A stretch of DNA of 64,000 nt from Pseudonocardia endophytica (GCF_004339565.1 NZ_SMFZ01000002.1:2914001-2978000), one strand, 5' to 3'; shown: positions 42,913-51,330, counted from the stretch's first letter. Made by a program: numbers and translations. The notes: generated from the letters alone by a model not told the origin.

Positions 42913-42957
42913 CGGCTGTGGCATCCGTTCCGATGATGCGGACGGATGCCACAGCCG
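42913..42957. terminator. Bidirectional hairpin between convergent siderophore operons
   Basis: cggctgtggcatccgt (42913-42928) pairs perfectly over 16 bp with 42942-42957 across a 13-nt loop. It sits between the formyltransferase stop and the stop of the converging ABC exporter gene, and TTT follows on the plus strand. Confidence 0.8.
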
Positions 42958-42994
42958 TTTCGGTCCGACGGGGGTGTGGCGGGGCGCGGACGGG

Positions 42995-44776
42995 TCAGAC
43001 GCCCGGCGCGGGGGTGCGCAGGCCGGACCAGGCCGACCAGAGTCGGGCGTAGGCACCACCCGCGGCGACGAGCTCGTCGTGGGTGCCCTGTTCGACGATG
43101 CCGCCGCCGTCGAGCACCACGATCCGGTCGGCCGCGGCGGCCTGGGTGAGCCGGTGCGCCACGACCAGCGACGTCCGCCCGTCCAGCGCCGCCTCGGCAG
43201 CCGTCTCCAGCGTGCGGGCGCCCGAACTGCCCGCCTCCGCGGTGGCCTCGTCGAGGATCACCACGGGCCGGTCGGCCAGCACCAGCCGGGCCAGCGCGAG
43301 CTGCTGGGCCTGCACGACGGTCAGCTCGTGCGCGCCGTCCCCGACGACCGTCTCCAGCCCGTCCGGGAGTCCCCTGGCCCACTCGCCGGCCCCGACGGCG
43401 TCCAGCGCCGCGTGCAGCCGCGCGTCGTCCGCGTCCGGGGCAGCCAGGCGCAGGTCCTCGGCCAGCGTCCCGGAGAACACATGGACCTCCTGCGTGACCA
43501 GGGCGACGGTCTCGCGGATCACCTCGGGCCCCTGCTCGTCGAGCCCGGCACCGCCGATCTCCACCCGGCCCGACGACGGCCGGTGCAGCCCGGCCACCAC
43601 CTTCGCCAGGGTCGTCTTCCCGGCTCCGCTGGCGCCGACGAGCGCGACGCGCGTCCCCGGCTCGACGTCCAGGTCGATGTCCCGCAGCGCCGGGTGGTCC
43701 GCGACGTAGGAGTGGCTCAGACCGCGGACGCCGATCCCGGAGCCGTCCGGTCGCTCCGGGGTGTCCGGCACCGGCTCCGGCGGCAGGTCGGCCACACCGA
43801 CCAGCCTGCGCAGCCCGGCCAGCGCGGACTGCGCGGCGTCGAGCTGGAACAGCAGGATGTTGATCGGGGTGAAGAGGTTGATGAAGTACAGCGCCGCGGC
43901 GCTCGCCGTACCGATCGTCGCGGTCCCGCTGCCGACCAGCCAGAACCCGGCCACGAGCACGCCCGCGACGCCGACGAACTCGGCCCCGTTGAGCCGTCCG
44001 AAGAAGCGGGTCTGCAGCCGGATCACCCGCAGCGACAGCCGCACCACGTTCTCCGCCCGCTCGCGGATCCGGCCGGAGTGCTCGTCGCCGAGGCGCAGCG
44101 CGCGCACGGTGGACAGCCCGGCCGCGGTGTCGAGCAGCTGCTGCTGCTGGGTGCCGTAGGCGATCCGCTGGTCGGCGTAGATCGGGCCGGAGCGGCTCAG
44201 GTACCAGCGCGCCGTCCAGGCCTGGATCGGCACCGCGAGCAGCGCACCGACGAGGAACCGCCAGTCCAGCGCCGCCAGCCCGACGAACGTGAGCACCACG
44301 AGCAGTGCGGCGCGGGCGAACTCGGGCATCGCCTCCCGCACGGCCTCCGCGACGACCGTGACGTCCTCGGTGATCCGCGACGTCAGGTCGCCGGCACCGG
44401 CGTCCTCGAGGCGCTCCAGGCGCAGACCGAGCGCGCGGGAGACGAACCGCTCCCGCAGCCGCGCCAGCATGGTCTCGCCGACCTGCGCGACCAGCGCGAT
44501 ACCCAGCACGGCGAGCACGCCCTGCCCGAGCGCCGCGCCGACCAGCCCGAGCACGGGGCCGGTGACGGCGTCCGCGCCGCGCTGCTGGGCGACGACGTCC
44601 ACGATCTGCCCGAGCAGCGGCGCCACGAGCAGGCTGACCGCGGCCGCGCCGACGAGCGCGATCAGGCCGAGCACGGCCGTGCCGCGCTGGGGTCGCACGA
44701 GCTCCCGGAGCACGGCGCGCACGCGCGCGCCGTCCGCCGTCGGGAGCAGCCGGGTCGTGGTCTCGTGCGTGCTCAT
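42995..44776 (-). CDS. ABC exporter half-transporter, catalytic Walker half
   Basis: A 593-residue TM-NBD half-transporter with about six N-terminal helices and a C-terminal ATPase. The NBD keeps Walker A GASGAGKTT, Walker B VVILDEATAEA and the switch His in VVAHRL. The ABC signature, however, is LTVVQ instead of LSGGQ. The upstream partner is the mirror image, with an intact signature but destroyed Walker motifs, so the two must form a heterodimer with a single working ATP site. It is translationally coupled to the partner by a 4-bp overlap. The gene's position in the siderophore locus and the iron box in front of the pair favour siderophore export (or IrtAB-like import). Confidence 0.88.
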   Translation of the reverse strand: MSTHETTTRLLPTADGARVRAVLRELVRPQRGTAVLGLIALVGAAAVSLLVAPLLGQIVDVVAQQRGADAVTGPVLGLVGAALGQGVLAVLGIALVAQVGETMLARLRERFVSRALGLRLERLEDAGAGDLTSRITEDVTVVAEAVREAMPEFARAALLVVLTFVGLAALDWRFLVGALLAVPIQAWTARWYLSRSGPIYADQRIAYGTQQQQLLDTAAGLSTVRALRLGDEHSGRIRERAENVVRLSLRVIRLQTRFFGRLNGAEFVGVAGVLVAGFWLVGSGTATIGTASAAALYFINLFTPINILLFQLDAAQSALAGLRRLVGVADLPPEPVPDTPERPDGSGIGVRGLSHSYVADHPALRDIDLDVEPGTRVALVGASGAGKTTLAKVVAGLHRPSSGRVEIGGAGLDEQGPEVIRETVALVTQEVHVFSGTLAEDLRLAAPDADDARLHAALDAVGAGEWARGLPDGLETVVGDGAHELTVVQAQQLALARLVLADRPVVILDEATAEAGSSGARTLETAAEAALDGRTSLVVAHRLTQAAAADRIVVLDGGGIVEQGTHDELVAAGGAYARLWSAWSGLRTPAPGV

Positions 44777-46470
44777 CCGGTCACCAGCGCTCGGTAGTCG
44801 GGGTCGTCCAGGAGCTCGGCGTGCGTGCCGTCGCCGACGATCCGCCCGTCGCGGAGCACGACGGCGCGGTCGGTCACGGCGAGCAGGGCCGGGCTGGTCG
44901 TGATCACGATCGTGGTGCGGTCACGCCGCAGCGCGGCCAGGCCGTCGGCGATCCGGCTCTCGGTGACGGCGTCGACGGCCGTCGTCGGATCGTGCAGGAC
45001 CAGCACCGGTGGCTCGGCGGCCAGCGCGCGGGCGAGCGCGATCCGCTGGCGCTGCCCACCGGACAGCGAGCTGCCGCGGGCGGCGATCTCGGTCTCGTGG
45101 CCGCGCGGGAGGGCCTCGACGACCTGGTCGGCCTGTGCCGCCGTCAGCGCCGGGTCCGGCTCCGCCCCTGGCGCACCGGCCAGGACGTTCTCCCGGACGG
45201 TGCCGGCGAACAGGTGCGCGTCGTGCGCCGCGACCAGCACCGCCGAGCGCGCCCGCTCCGGGGTCAGCTCCGCCAGCGCGACGCCGTCCAGCGTGACCCG
45301 GCCGCCCGCGGGCTCCGTCTCACGTCCGAGCACGCGCAGCAGACCGGTCGCGGCCTCGGGGGAGTGCGCCACCACCCCGAGGAGCTGACCGGCCGGCACG
45401 TCGAGGTCCACGCCGTCGATGCCGTCGGTGTCCAGGCCGTGCAGCGCCAGTGCACCGCGCGGCGCGTCCGGACCGCTCCCGTTCCCCGCCCCGACGGCGT
45501 GCGGGCTGTTCAGCAGGTCCGCGATCCGGGACGCCGACGCCCTGGCCTGCGCCAGCTGGGCGCTCACCGCCCCGAACATCTCCAACGGCCCGACCAGGAA
45601 CTGGGCCAGCCCGACGGCCGCGACCAGACCGCCGACGCTGAGATCGCCCTCGGCCGCCAGCCGGCCGCCCACCAGCGCGATCAACGCGAGGAACAGCCCG
45701 TTCGCCAGGCGGACCGACCCGAGGAACCCGGCCTCGGCGCGGGTGGCCCGCAGCGTCGCCCCGAGCGCGGTGCCGCTGACGCCGGTGTAGCGGCGGACCG
45801 CGGCGGCCTCGGCGCCCATGCCCTTGAGCACCCGGATCCCGCCGACCAGGTCGGCCGCCACACCGGAGGCCTGGGCGGCGCGTTCCTGCTCGGTCTCGCT
45901 GCGCCGCTCGAGGGGCTTGCCGACCTTCTGGATCAGCCACAGCAGCGGCGGGGTGCCGAGCAGGATCAGCAGGCCCAGCGGCAGCGAGATGGTCAGCAGC
46001 GCGATCGTCGAGACCAGCACGGCCATCACGGCGGCGATCCCGAGCGGCAGCATGAAGCTGGCCACGGCGATCCGCTTCGCGTCCGACACCGCGATGTTCG
46101 ACAGCGTGCCGGGCAGGCGCCCGGCCTCGGCGCCGCCGCGCGGGTCGAGCATCCGGTCCGCCACCTGCATCCGCAGGCGGGCGTCCGCGCTGACGTCGGC
46201 GAACCAGGCCTGGCGGGCACCGAACCGGTAGCACGTGGACAGGAACAGGAAGTCCAGGCCGAGCACCGCCAGCCAGAAGACCAGGGCGAGCGGGTCGCCG
46301 GTGCCGACCGCCCGGTCGATCACGACGCCGACGAGCACCGGCACCAGCGCCTCACCGGCCTGGTGCCCGCAGAACAGGGCCGACGCGGCGGTCAGCCGGC
46401 CGCGGAAGGCACGGAACGAGCCACGGAGCACGGTCGCGCCGGTGGGTGGCGATTCCCCCGAATCAGGCAT
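44773..46470 (-). CDS. ABC exporter half-transporter with degenerate nucleotide site
   Basis: A 565-residue TM-NBD protein, first gene of the exporter pair. The ABC signature LSGGQRQRIALARAL is perfect. Walker A has decayed to AHSPEAATGLL (no Gly-Lys-Ser/Thr), the Walker B Asp is His in VLVLHDPTT, and the H-loop His is replaced (VITTSPALL). It can therefore contribute only the signature to its partner's Walker site. The ATG at 46470 lies 4 bp from an iron box that overlaps a TACCCT -10 element, so the mRNA may be leaderless. A start further in (GTG at residue 14) is a weaker alternative. Confidence 0.88.
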   Translation of the reverse strand: MPDSGESPPTGATVLRGSFRAFRGRLTAASALFCGHQAGEALVPVLVGVVIDRAVGTGDPLALVFWLAVLGLDFLFLSTCYRFGARQAWFADVSADARLRMQVADRMLDPRGGAEAGRLPGTLSNIAVSDAKRIAVASFMLPLGIAAVMAVLVSTIALLTISLPLGLLILLGTPPLLWLIQKVGKPLERRSETEQERAAQASGVAADLVGGIRVLKGMGAEAAAVRRYTGVSGTALGATLRATRAEAGFLGSVRLANGLFLALIALVGGRLAAEGDLSVGGLVAAVGLAQFLVGPLEMFGAVSAQLAQARASASRIADLLNSPHAVGAGNGSGPDAPRGALALHGLDTDGIDGVDLDVPAGQLLGVVAHSPEAATGLLRVLGRETEPAGGRVTLDGVALAELTPERARSAVLVAAHDAHLFAGTVRENVLAGAPGAEPDPALTAAQADQVVEALPRGHETEIAARGSSLSGGQRQRIALARALAAEPPVLVLHDPTTAVDAVTESRIADGLAALRRDRTTIVITTSPALLAVTDRAVVLRDGRIVGDGTHAELLDDPDYRALVTG

Positions 46471-46474
46471 GGAT

Positions 46475-46493
46475 GCAGGGTAGCCTCACCTGC
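46475..46493 (-). promoter_or_regulatory. Iron box over the exporter promoter
   Basis: gcagggtagcctcacctgc matches 13 of 19 consensus positions and is symmetrical. On the minus strand a TACCCT -10 element (46482-46477) lies inside it, and the start codon is only 4 bp beyond the box. This predicts iron repression and a leaderless transcript. Confidence 0.65.
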
Positions 46494-46529
46494 CCGTCGT
46501 GATCACCTCCCCTGCACGTCCGCCGCCCT

Positions 46530-47534
46530 TCAGCCGATGACGGACGTACCGTACGCCTCGGTGGTGGCGTCGACGGCGTCGTGCATCGCGTACAGGGCGA
46601 CCTGTCCCACGCCGAGCCCGGCCAGCTCGTCGAGCCGCTCGCGCTGCACGGACGGCGGTCCGAGCAGGCAGAACCGGTCGATCACGTCGTCCGGCACGAA
46701 GTCCGTGGACGCGTTCCCGGCGCGGCCGTGGTGCGCGTAGTCGTAGCCGTCGCGGGCGCCGATGTAGTCCGAGAGCTCTGGCGGCACCGCGCCGCCGTCG
46801 CCGTAGCGGGCGACCAGGTCCGCGACGTGGTTGCCGACCATCCCGCCGAACCAGCGGCACTGGTCGCGCGCGTGCGCCAGGCCGTCGTCCGACCCGTCGG
46901 TGACGTAGGCGGGCGCGGCGACGCACATCGTGATCTCCGACGGGTCCCGGCCGGCGTCCAGGGCGGCCGCGCGCACGGCGTCGAGCGTCCAGCGCACCAG
47001 GTACGGGTCGGCGAGCTGGAGCACGAACCCGTCGGCGACCCGCCCGGCCAGCGCGAGCGCCTTCGGCCCGTACCCGGCCATCCAGACCGGGACCGGGGTG
47101 GCGCTCGGCGCGACCCACGGCAGCGACAGGCCGTCGTCGGTCGTGCCGCCCGAGGTCAGCGTCCGGATCAGGTGCGTCGCCGCCTCCATCCGGGCCATCG
47201 TCGCGGGCGGGCGGCCCTGGGTGCGCAGCGCCGAGTCGCCGCGGCCGATGCCGCAGACCGTGCGCGGGCCGTGCCGCTCGTCGAGCGTCGCGAACATCGA
47301 CGCCAGCACCGACGGGTCGCGCGTGGCCGGGTTCGTCACCATCGGGCCGACGACCAGCCGCGACGTGCGTTCCAGCACGGAGCCGTACAGGACGAACGGT
47401 TCCTGCCACAGCAGGTGCGAGTCGAACGTCCAGCCGTGCGTGAAGCCCTGCGACTCGGCCCGGACGAGCCGCTCCACCAGCAACGACGACGGCGGGTCGG
47501 TCTGCAGCACCAGACCGAGGTCGAGGTCGCTCAT
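46530..47534 (-). CDS. LLM-class F420-dependent oxidoreductase
   Basis: A 334-residue luciferase-like TIM-barrel enzyme. LGLVLQTDPPSSLLVERLVRAE start, SHLLWQEPFVLYGSVL, GPMVTNPATRDPSVLASMFATLD and PVWMAGYGPKALALAGRVADG fit the F420-linked subgroup that recurs beside dihydropyrimidinases (TIGR03842-like). Its ATG overlaps the dihydropyrimidinase stop, so it is the last gene of the pyrimidine operon. The reaction is unknown. No dihydropyrimidine dehydrogenase is present here, so it could carry out a redox step on a pyrimidine or hydantoin. That role is a hypothesis. Confidence 0.84.
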   Translation of the reverse strand: MSDLDLGLVLQTDPPSSLLVERLVRAESQGFTHGWTFDSHLLWQEPFVLYGSVLERTSRLVVGPMVTNPATRDPSVLASMFATLDERHGPRTVCGIGRGDSALRTQGRPPATMARMEAATHLIRTLTSGGTTDDGLSLPWVAPSATPVPVWMAGYGPKALALAGRVADGFVLQLADPYLVRWTLDAVRAAALDAGRDPSEITMCVAAPAYVTDGSDDGLAHARDQCRWFGGMVGNHVADLVARYGDGGAVPPELSDYIGARDGYDYAHHGRAGNASTDFVPDDVIDRFCLLGPPSVQRERLDELAGLGVGQVALYAMHDAVDATTEAYGTSVIG

Positions 47535-48919
47535 CGCAGGTACTGGCACGGTTCGCGGCGCAGGAAGCGCCCGTGGCCGGGTTCGCCGAGGTACTCGCCG
47601 CGGTCCAGGACCACCCGGCCCCGGGACAGCACCGTGCGCACCGCCCCGGCCGTCGTGCGCCCCTCGTAGGGCGAGTAGTCGACGTTCATGTGGTGCGTGG
47701 CGGCGGAGTGCGTCGTCGTGGCGGCCGGGTCGTAGACGACGACGTCGGCGTCCGACCCTGGCGCGATCGTCCCCTTGCGGGGGTACAGGCCGAACATCCG
47801 CGCCGGCGTGGCACAGGCCAGCTCGATCCAGCGCCGGTGCGAGAGGTGCCCGTCCAGCACGGCCTGGTGCAGCAGGTTCATCCGTGTCTCGACGCCCGGC
47901 ATGCCGTTCGGGATCTTGGAGAAGTCCCCGACGCCGAGGTCCTTCTGCCCGGTGAAGCAGAACGGGCAGTGGTCGGTGGACACGACCGAGAGATCGTCGC
48001 TCCGCAGCCCGCGCCACAGGTTCGCCTGGTGCTCGGCCGGGCGCAGCGGCGTCGAACAGACGAACTTGGCGCCCTCGAACCCCGGCCGCGCCAGCTCGTC
48101 GACGTCCAGGAACAGGTACTGCGGGCACGTCTCGGCGAACGCGTTCACGCCCATCTCGCGGGCGTTCGCGATCTCGGCGAGCGCCTCGGTCGCGGACAGG
48201 TGCACGACGTAGAGCGGCGCGCCGGCGACCCGGGCCAGCGCGATCGCGCGGTGCGTCGCCTCGGCCTCGAGCAGCGCGTGCCGGACCTCTCCGTGGTACC
48301 GCGGATCGGTGCGGCCGGCCGCGAGCGCCTGCTCGACGAGCACGTCGATCGCGATCCCGTTCTCGGCGTGGATCATCGTCAGGCCGCCGGTCTCGCCGGC
48401 CCGCTGCATCGCGCGCAGGATCTGCCCGTCGTCGGAGTAGAAGACACCGGGGTACGCCATGAACATCTTGAAGCTGGTCACGCCCTCGCCGACGACCGCC
48501 TCCATCTCCTTGAGCGACTGGTCGTTCACGTCGGAGAGGATCATGTGGAAGCCGTAGTCGATCGCGGCGTTGCCCTCGGCCTTCGCGTGCCAGGCGTCGA
48601 GCCCCTCGCGCAGCGACGACCCGCGGGACTGGATCGCGAAGTCCACGATCGTCGTCGTGCCGCCCCAGGCCGCGGCACGGGTGCCGGTCTCGAACGTGTC
48701 CGACGCGTACGTGCCCCCGAACGGCATCTCCATGTGCGTGTGCGCGTCCACCCCACCCGGGATCACCCAGCAGCCGGTCGCGTCGACCACGGTGTCCGCC
48801 TCGAACGGCACGGCGCCGGGCGCGGCCACCGCGACGACCGTCTCGCCGTCGACGAGCACGTCCGCGGCGACCTGGTCGGCCGCCGTCAGAACGGCGCCGC
48901 CCTCGATCCGGGTCCTCAC
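47531..48919 (-). CDS. Dihydropyrimidinase/hydantoinase
   Basis: A 462-residue cyclic amidohydrolase. Metal site DAHTHMEMPFGG, the carbamylated-Lys region TSFKMFMAYPG, IHAENG, VHLSATEA and STDHCPF are all present, as expected for the binuclear zinc D-hydantoinase/dihydropyrimidinase family. It would open dihydrouracil to N-carbamoyl-beta-alanine. GTG 48919 is chosen because it overlaps the upstream stop by 4 bp and gives the usual VRTRIEGG start. It is flanked by the beta-ureidopropionase and LLM genes in one operon. Confidence 0.92.
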   Translation of the reverse strand: MRTRIEGGAVLTAADQVAADVLVDGETVVAVAAPGAVPFEADTVVDATGCWVIPGGVDAHTHMEMPFGGTYASDTFETGTRAAAWGGTTTIVDFAIQSRGSSLREGLDAWHAKAEGNAAIDYGFHMILSDVNDQSLKEMEAVVGEGVTSFKMFMAYPGVFYSDDGQILRAMQRAGETGGLTMIHAENGIAIDVLVEQALAAGRTDPRYHGEVRHALLEAEATHRAIALARVAGAPLYVVHLSATEALAEIANAREMGVNAFAETCPQYLFLDVDELARPGFEGAKFVCSTPLRPAEHQANLWRGLRSDDLSVVSTDHCPFCFTGQKDLGVGDFSKIPNGMPGVETRMNLLHQAVLDGHLSHRRWIELACATPARMFGLYPRKGTIAPGSDADVVVYDPAATTTHSAATHHMNVDYSPYEGRTTAGAVRTVLSRGRVVLDRGEYLGEPGHGRFLRREPCQYLR

Positions 48920-49755
48920 GGCGCCACCAGCGGTCCGTAGGCGTCCGGGCGGCGGTCCCGGTAGAACGCCCACTGCGTGCGTACCTCGTCGATCAGGCCG
49001 AGATCCAGGTCCCGGACGAGGAGCTCCTCGTCGGTGTCCGAGGCGACGTCGCCGACGAACTGCCCGCGCGGGTCGACGAAGTAGGACGTGCCGTAGAAGT
49101 CGTTGTCGCCGTACTCCTCGACGCCGACCCGGTTGATCGCGGCGACGAAGTACTCGTTCGCGACGGCCGCGGCGGGCTGTTCCAGCTTCCACAGGTAGGC
49201 GGACAGGCCGCGGCTGGTGGCGCTCGGGTTGAACACGATCTGCGCGCCGGCCAGGCCGAGCGCGCGCCAGCCCTCCGGGAAGTGCCGGTCGTAGCAGATG
49301 TAGACGCCGACGGTCCCGACGGACGTCTCGAACACCGGCCAGCCGAGGTTGCCGGGCCGGAAGTAGTACTTCTCCCAGAAGCCGGTGACCTGCGGGATGT
49401 GGTGCTTGCGGTAGCTCCCGAGCACGGCGCCGTCGCGCTCGATCACGACGGCGGTGTTGTAGAAGACCCCGGCGCTCTCGCGCTCGAACACCGGCACCAC
49501 CAGCACCATGCCGGTCTCCCGGGCCAGCGCCTGCATGCGGGTGACGGTCGGGCCGTCCAGGGGTTCCGCCCACGCGAAGTGCTCCGCCTCCTGGACCTGG
49601 CAGAAGTACGGGGCGTTGAACACCTCCTGGAAGCCCATGATCTGCGCGCCCTGCTCGGCCGCGACGCGGGCGTAGGACTCGTGCACCTCGATCGTCGACG
49701 ACGTGTCGCCGGTCCATTTCGCCTGGACGATCGCCGCGCGGACGGTGGTGGTCAT
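48916..49755 (-). CDS. Beta-ureidopropionase (N-carbamoyl-beta-alanine amidohydrolase)
   Basis: A 279-residue nitrilase-superfamily enzyme with the Glu-Lys-Cys triad in GFQEVFNAPYF, SYRKHHIPQ and YICYDRHFPEG. Extended family-specific motifs (GFWEKYYFRPGNLGWPVF, NPSATSRGLS, INRVGVEEYGDNDFYG) match beta-ureidopropionases. It converts N-carbamoyl-beta-alanine to beta-alanine, CO2 and ammonia. It overlaps both neighbours by 4 bp. The beta-alanine made here is also the predicted building block of NRPS module 4 a few kilobases away. Confidence 0.9.
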   Translation of the reverse strand: MTTTVRAAIVQAKWTGDTSSTIEVHESYARVAAEQGAQIMGFQEVFNAPYFCQVQEAEHFAWAEPLDGPTVTRMQALARETGMVLVVPVFERESAGVFYNTAVVIERDGAVLGSYRKHHIPQVTGFWEKYYFRPGNLGWPVFETSVGTVGVYICYDRHFPEGWRALGLAGAQIVFNPSATSRGLSAYLWKLEQPAAAVANEYFVAAINRVGVEEYGDNDFYGTSYFVDPRGQFVGDVASDTDEELLVRDLDLGLIDEVRTQWAFYRDRRPDAYGPLVAP

Positions 49756-51200
49756 GACGCGCTCCTCCCCGAGTGGTCGTCCGATCCTGGACCGTCCGGC
49801 GTCCCGGTGTCGGCACCCGGAACGGTGGTGTCGGGGCCGTCGGCTGGTGGACGCCGGTCGCGGGGCAGCGCGGCCCGCAGGCCGTGGTAGGCGACCAGCA
49901 GCACGATCGTGCCGAACGCGATGCCGGACAGCTCGAACCCGCCGATCGTCAGCGTCACGCCGCCGATGCCGATGATCAGCCCGGCGGCCAGCGGGATGAG
50001 CGTCGCCGGGTGCCCGAGGTCGACCCGGTTCTGCACCCAGATCTTCGCGCCCAGCAGCCCGACCATGCCGTAGAGCACGACCGTCAGACCGCCGAGGACC
50101 CCGCCGGGCACGGCGACGACGACGGCCCCGAACTTCGGGCAGAAGCCGAGCACGACGGCCACGGCGGCGGCCACCCAGTAGGCAGCGGTGGAGTAGACGC
50201 GGGTCGCGGCCATGACGCCGATGTTCTCGGCGTACGTCGTGGTGGGGGAGCCGCCGACCAGTCCGGCCAGCGCGGTGCCGAGCCCGTCGCCGGCCAGTGC
50301 CCGGCCCAGGTACGGGTCCAGGTCGGCGCGCGTCATCTCCTGCACGGCCTTGACGTGCCCGGTGTTCTCCGCGACGAGCGCGATCACCGAGGGCAGCACG
50401 AGCAGCACGAACACCCACGAGAACGTCGGCAGGTGCCACCCGGCGATCTCCTGCCCGTCCGGCCCGGTCATGGTGGCGGGCGGGAGCCCGACCCAGTCCG
50501 CCTGCCCGACGGTGGACAGGTCCACCCGCGGGTGCGTGGACACGTCGCCTCCTCCGTCTGGAGCGGTGATCGGGCCGGCCACAGCGTCCATCAGGAACGA
50601 GAACGCGAACCCCACGACGAGCCCGATCAGGACGCCGATCCGGCCCCAGAACCCGGGCAGCAGCACCGCCGCGGCGATCACCACGACCATCGTGACCAGC
50701 CCGGCCCACTGGTCCTGCGGCCAGTACACGGTCGCCGCGACGGTCGCGAGGTTGAACCCGATCAGCATCACCACCGCGCCGGTGACGGCCGGCGGCAGCA
50801 CCCGGGTCACGACGTGCGCGCCGAGCCGGTGCACCACCAGCCCGATCACCAGCAGCACGACGCCCGCGACCAGGATCGCGCCGGTGACGGCCGCCGAGTC
50901 GCCGCCCTGCGCGCGGATCGCGGCCACCCCGCCGACGAACGACGCCGACGTCCCGAGATAGCTCGGCACCCGCCCGCGCACGATCAGCAGGAACAGCGCC
51001 GTCGCGACGCCGCTGACCAGGATCGCGATGTTCGGGTTCAGTCCCATGATCACCGGGAAGACGAACGTCGCCCCGAACATCGCCACCACGTGCTGGCCAC
51101 CCAGCCCGACCGTCCGCGGCCAGGACAGCCGCTCGTCCGGTGCCACGACCTCGCCCGGGGGCGGCGCCTTCCCGCCGTGCACCAGCGTCCATCCAGCCAT
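49752..51200 (-). CDS. NCS2 uracil/xanthine permease
   Basis: A 482-residue membrane protein with the NCS2 signature: GLGGQHVVAMFGATFVFPVIMG in helix 1 (key part QHVVAMFGAT), VAENTGHVKAV with the substrate-binding Glu, and GGSPTTTYAENIGVMAATRVYS with the essential second Glu. The length and motifs match UraA/PyrP uracil transporters. As the first gene of the operon it would import uracil or a related base for the hydrolases downstream. The C-terminal about 45 residues are hydrophilic and Asp/Pro/Gly-rich. Confidence 0.88.
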   Translation of the reverse strand: MAGWTLVHGGKAPPPGEVVAPDERLSWPRTVGLGGQHVVAMFGATFVFPVIMGLNPNIAILVSGVATALFLLIVRGRVPSYLGTSASFVGGVAAIRAQGGDSAAVTGAILVAGVVLLVIGLVVHRLGAHVVTRVLPPAVTGAVVMLIGFNLATVAATVYWPQDQWAGLVTMVVVIAAAVLLPGFWGRIGVLIGLVVGFAFSFLMDAVAGPITAPDGGGDVSTHPRVDLSTVGQADWVGLPPATMTGPDGQEIAGWHLPTFSWVFVLLVLPSVIALVAENTGHVKAVQEMTRADLDPYLGRALAGDGLGTALAGLVGGSPTTTYAENIGVMAATRVYSTAAYWVAAAVAVVLGFCPKFGAVVVAVPGGVLGGLTVVLYGMVGLLGAKIWVQNRVDLGHPATLIPLAAGLIIGIGGVTLTIGGFELSGIAFGTIVLLVAYHGLRAALPRDRRPPADGPDTTVPGADTGTPDGPGSDDHSGRSAS

Positions 51201-51202
51201 CT

Positions 51203-51240
51203 GGCATCGCCCCCTTCTCCGCCGACCCGGGTCAGGCTCG
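51203..51240 (-). other. Permease leader with TPP-riboswitch-like 3' half
   Basis: Reading the minus strand just before the permease ATG gives CCTGACCCGGGTC followed by GGCGGAGAAGGGGG. This resembles the P4/P5 region of TPP riboswitches (CCTGATCCGGxTC...GGCGxAGGGA). The CUGAGA core expected upstream is not present in the 130-bp gap. It may be a degenerate or unrelated leader structure. Confidence 0.25.
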
Positions 51241-51330
51241 CCCCGCAGGCGCGCCGGGACAAGCGGCGGCCGCGACCGGAAACCGGACGTTCACACCGGC
51301 GTGTCACCGCAGGGGCGTCATGCTGGACCT

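Noticed and set aside
51201..51330. Calling a bona fide TPP riboswitch
   Set aside because: The CUGAGA core and P2/P3 helices are not found anywhere in the available leader, so it is kept only as a low-confidence resemblance.
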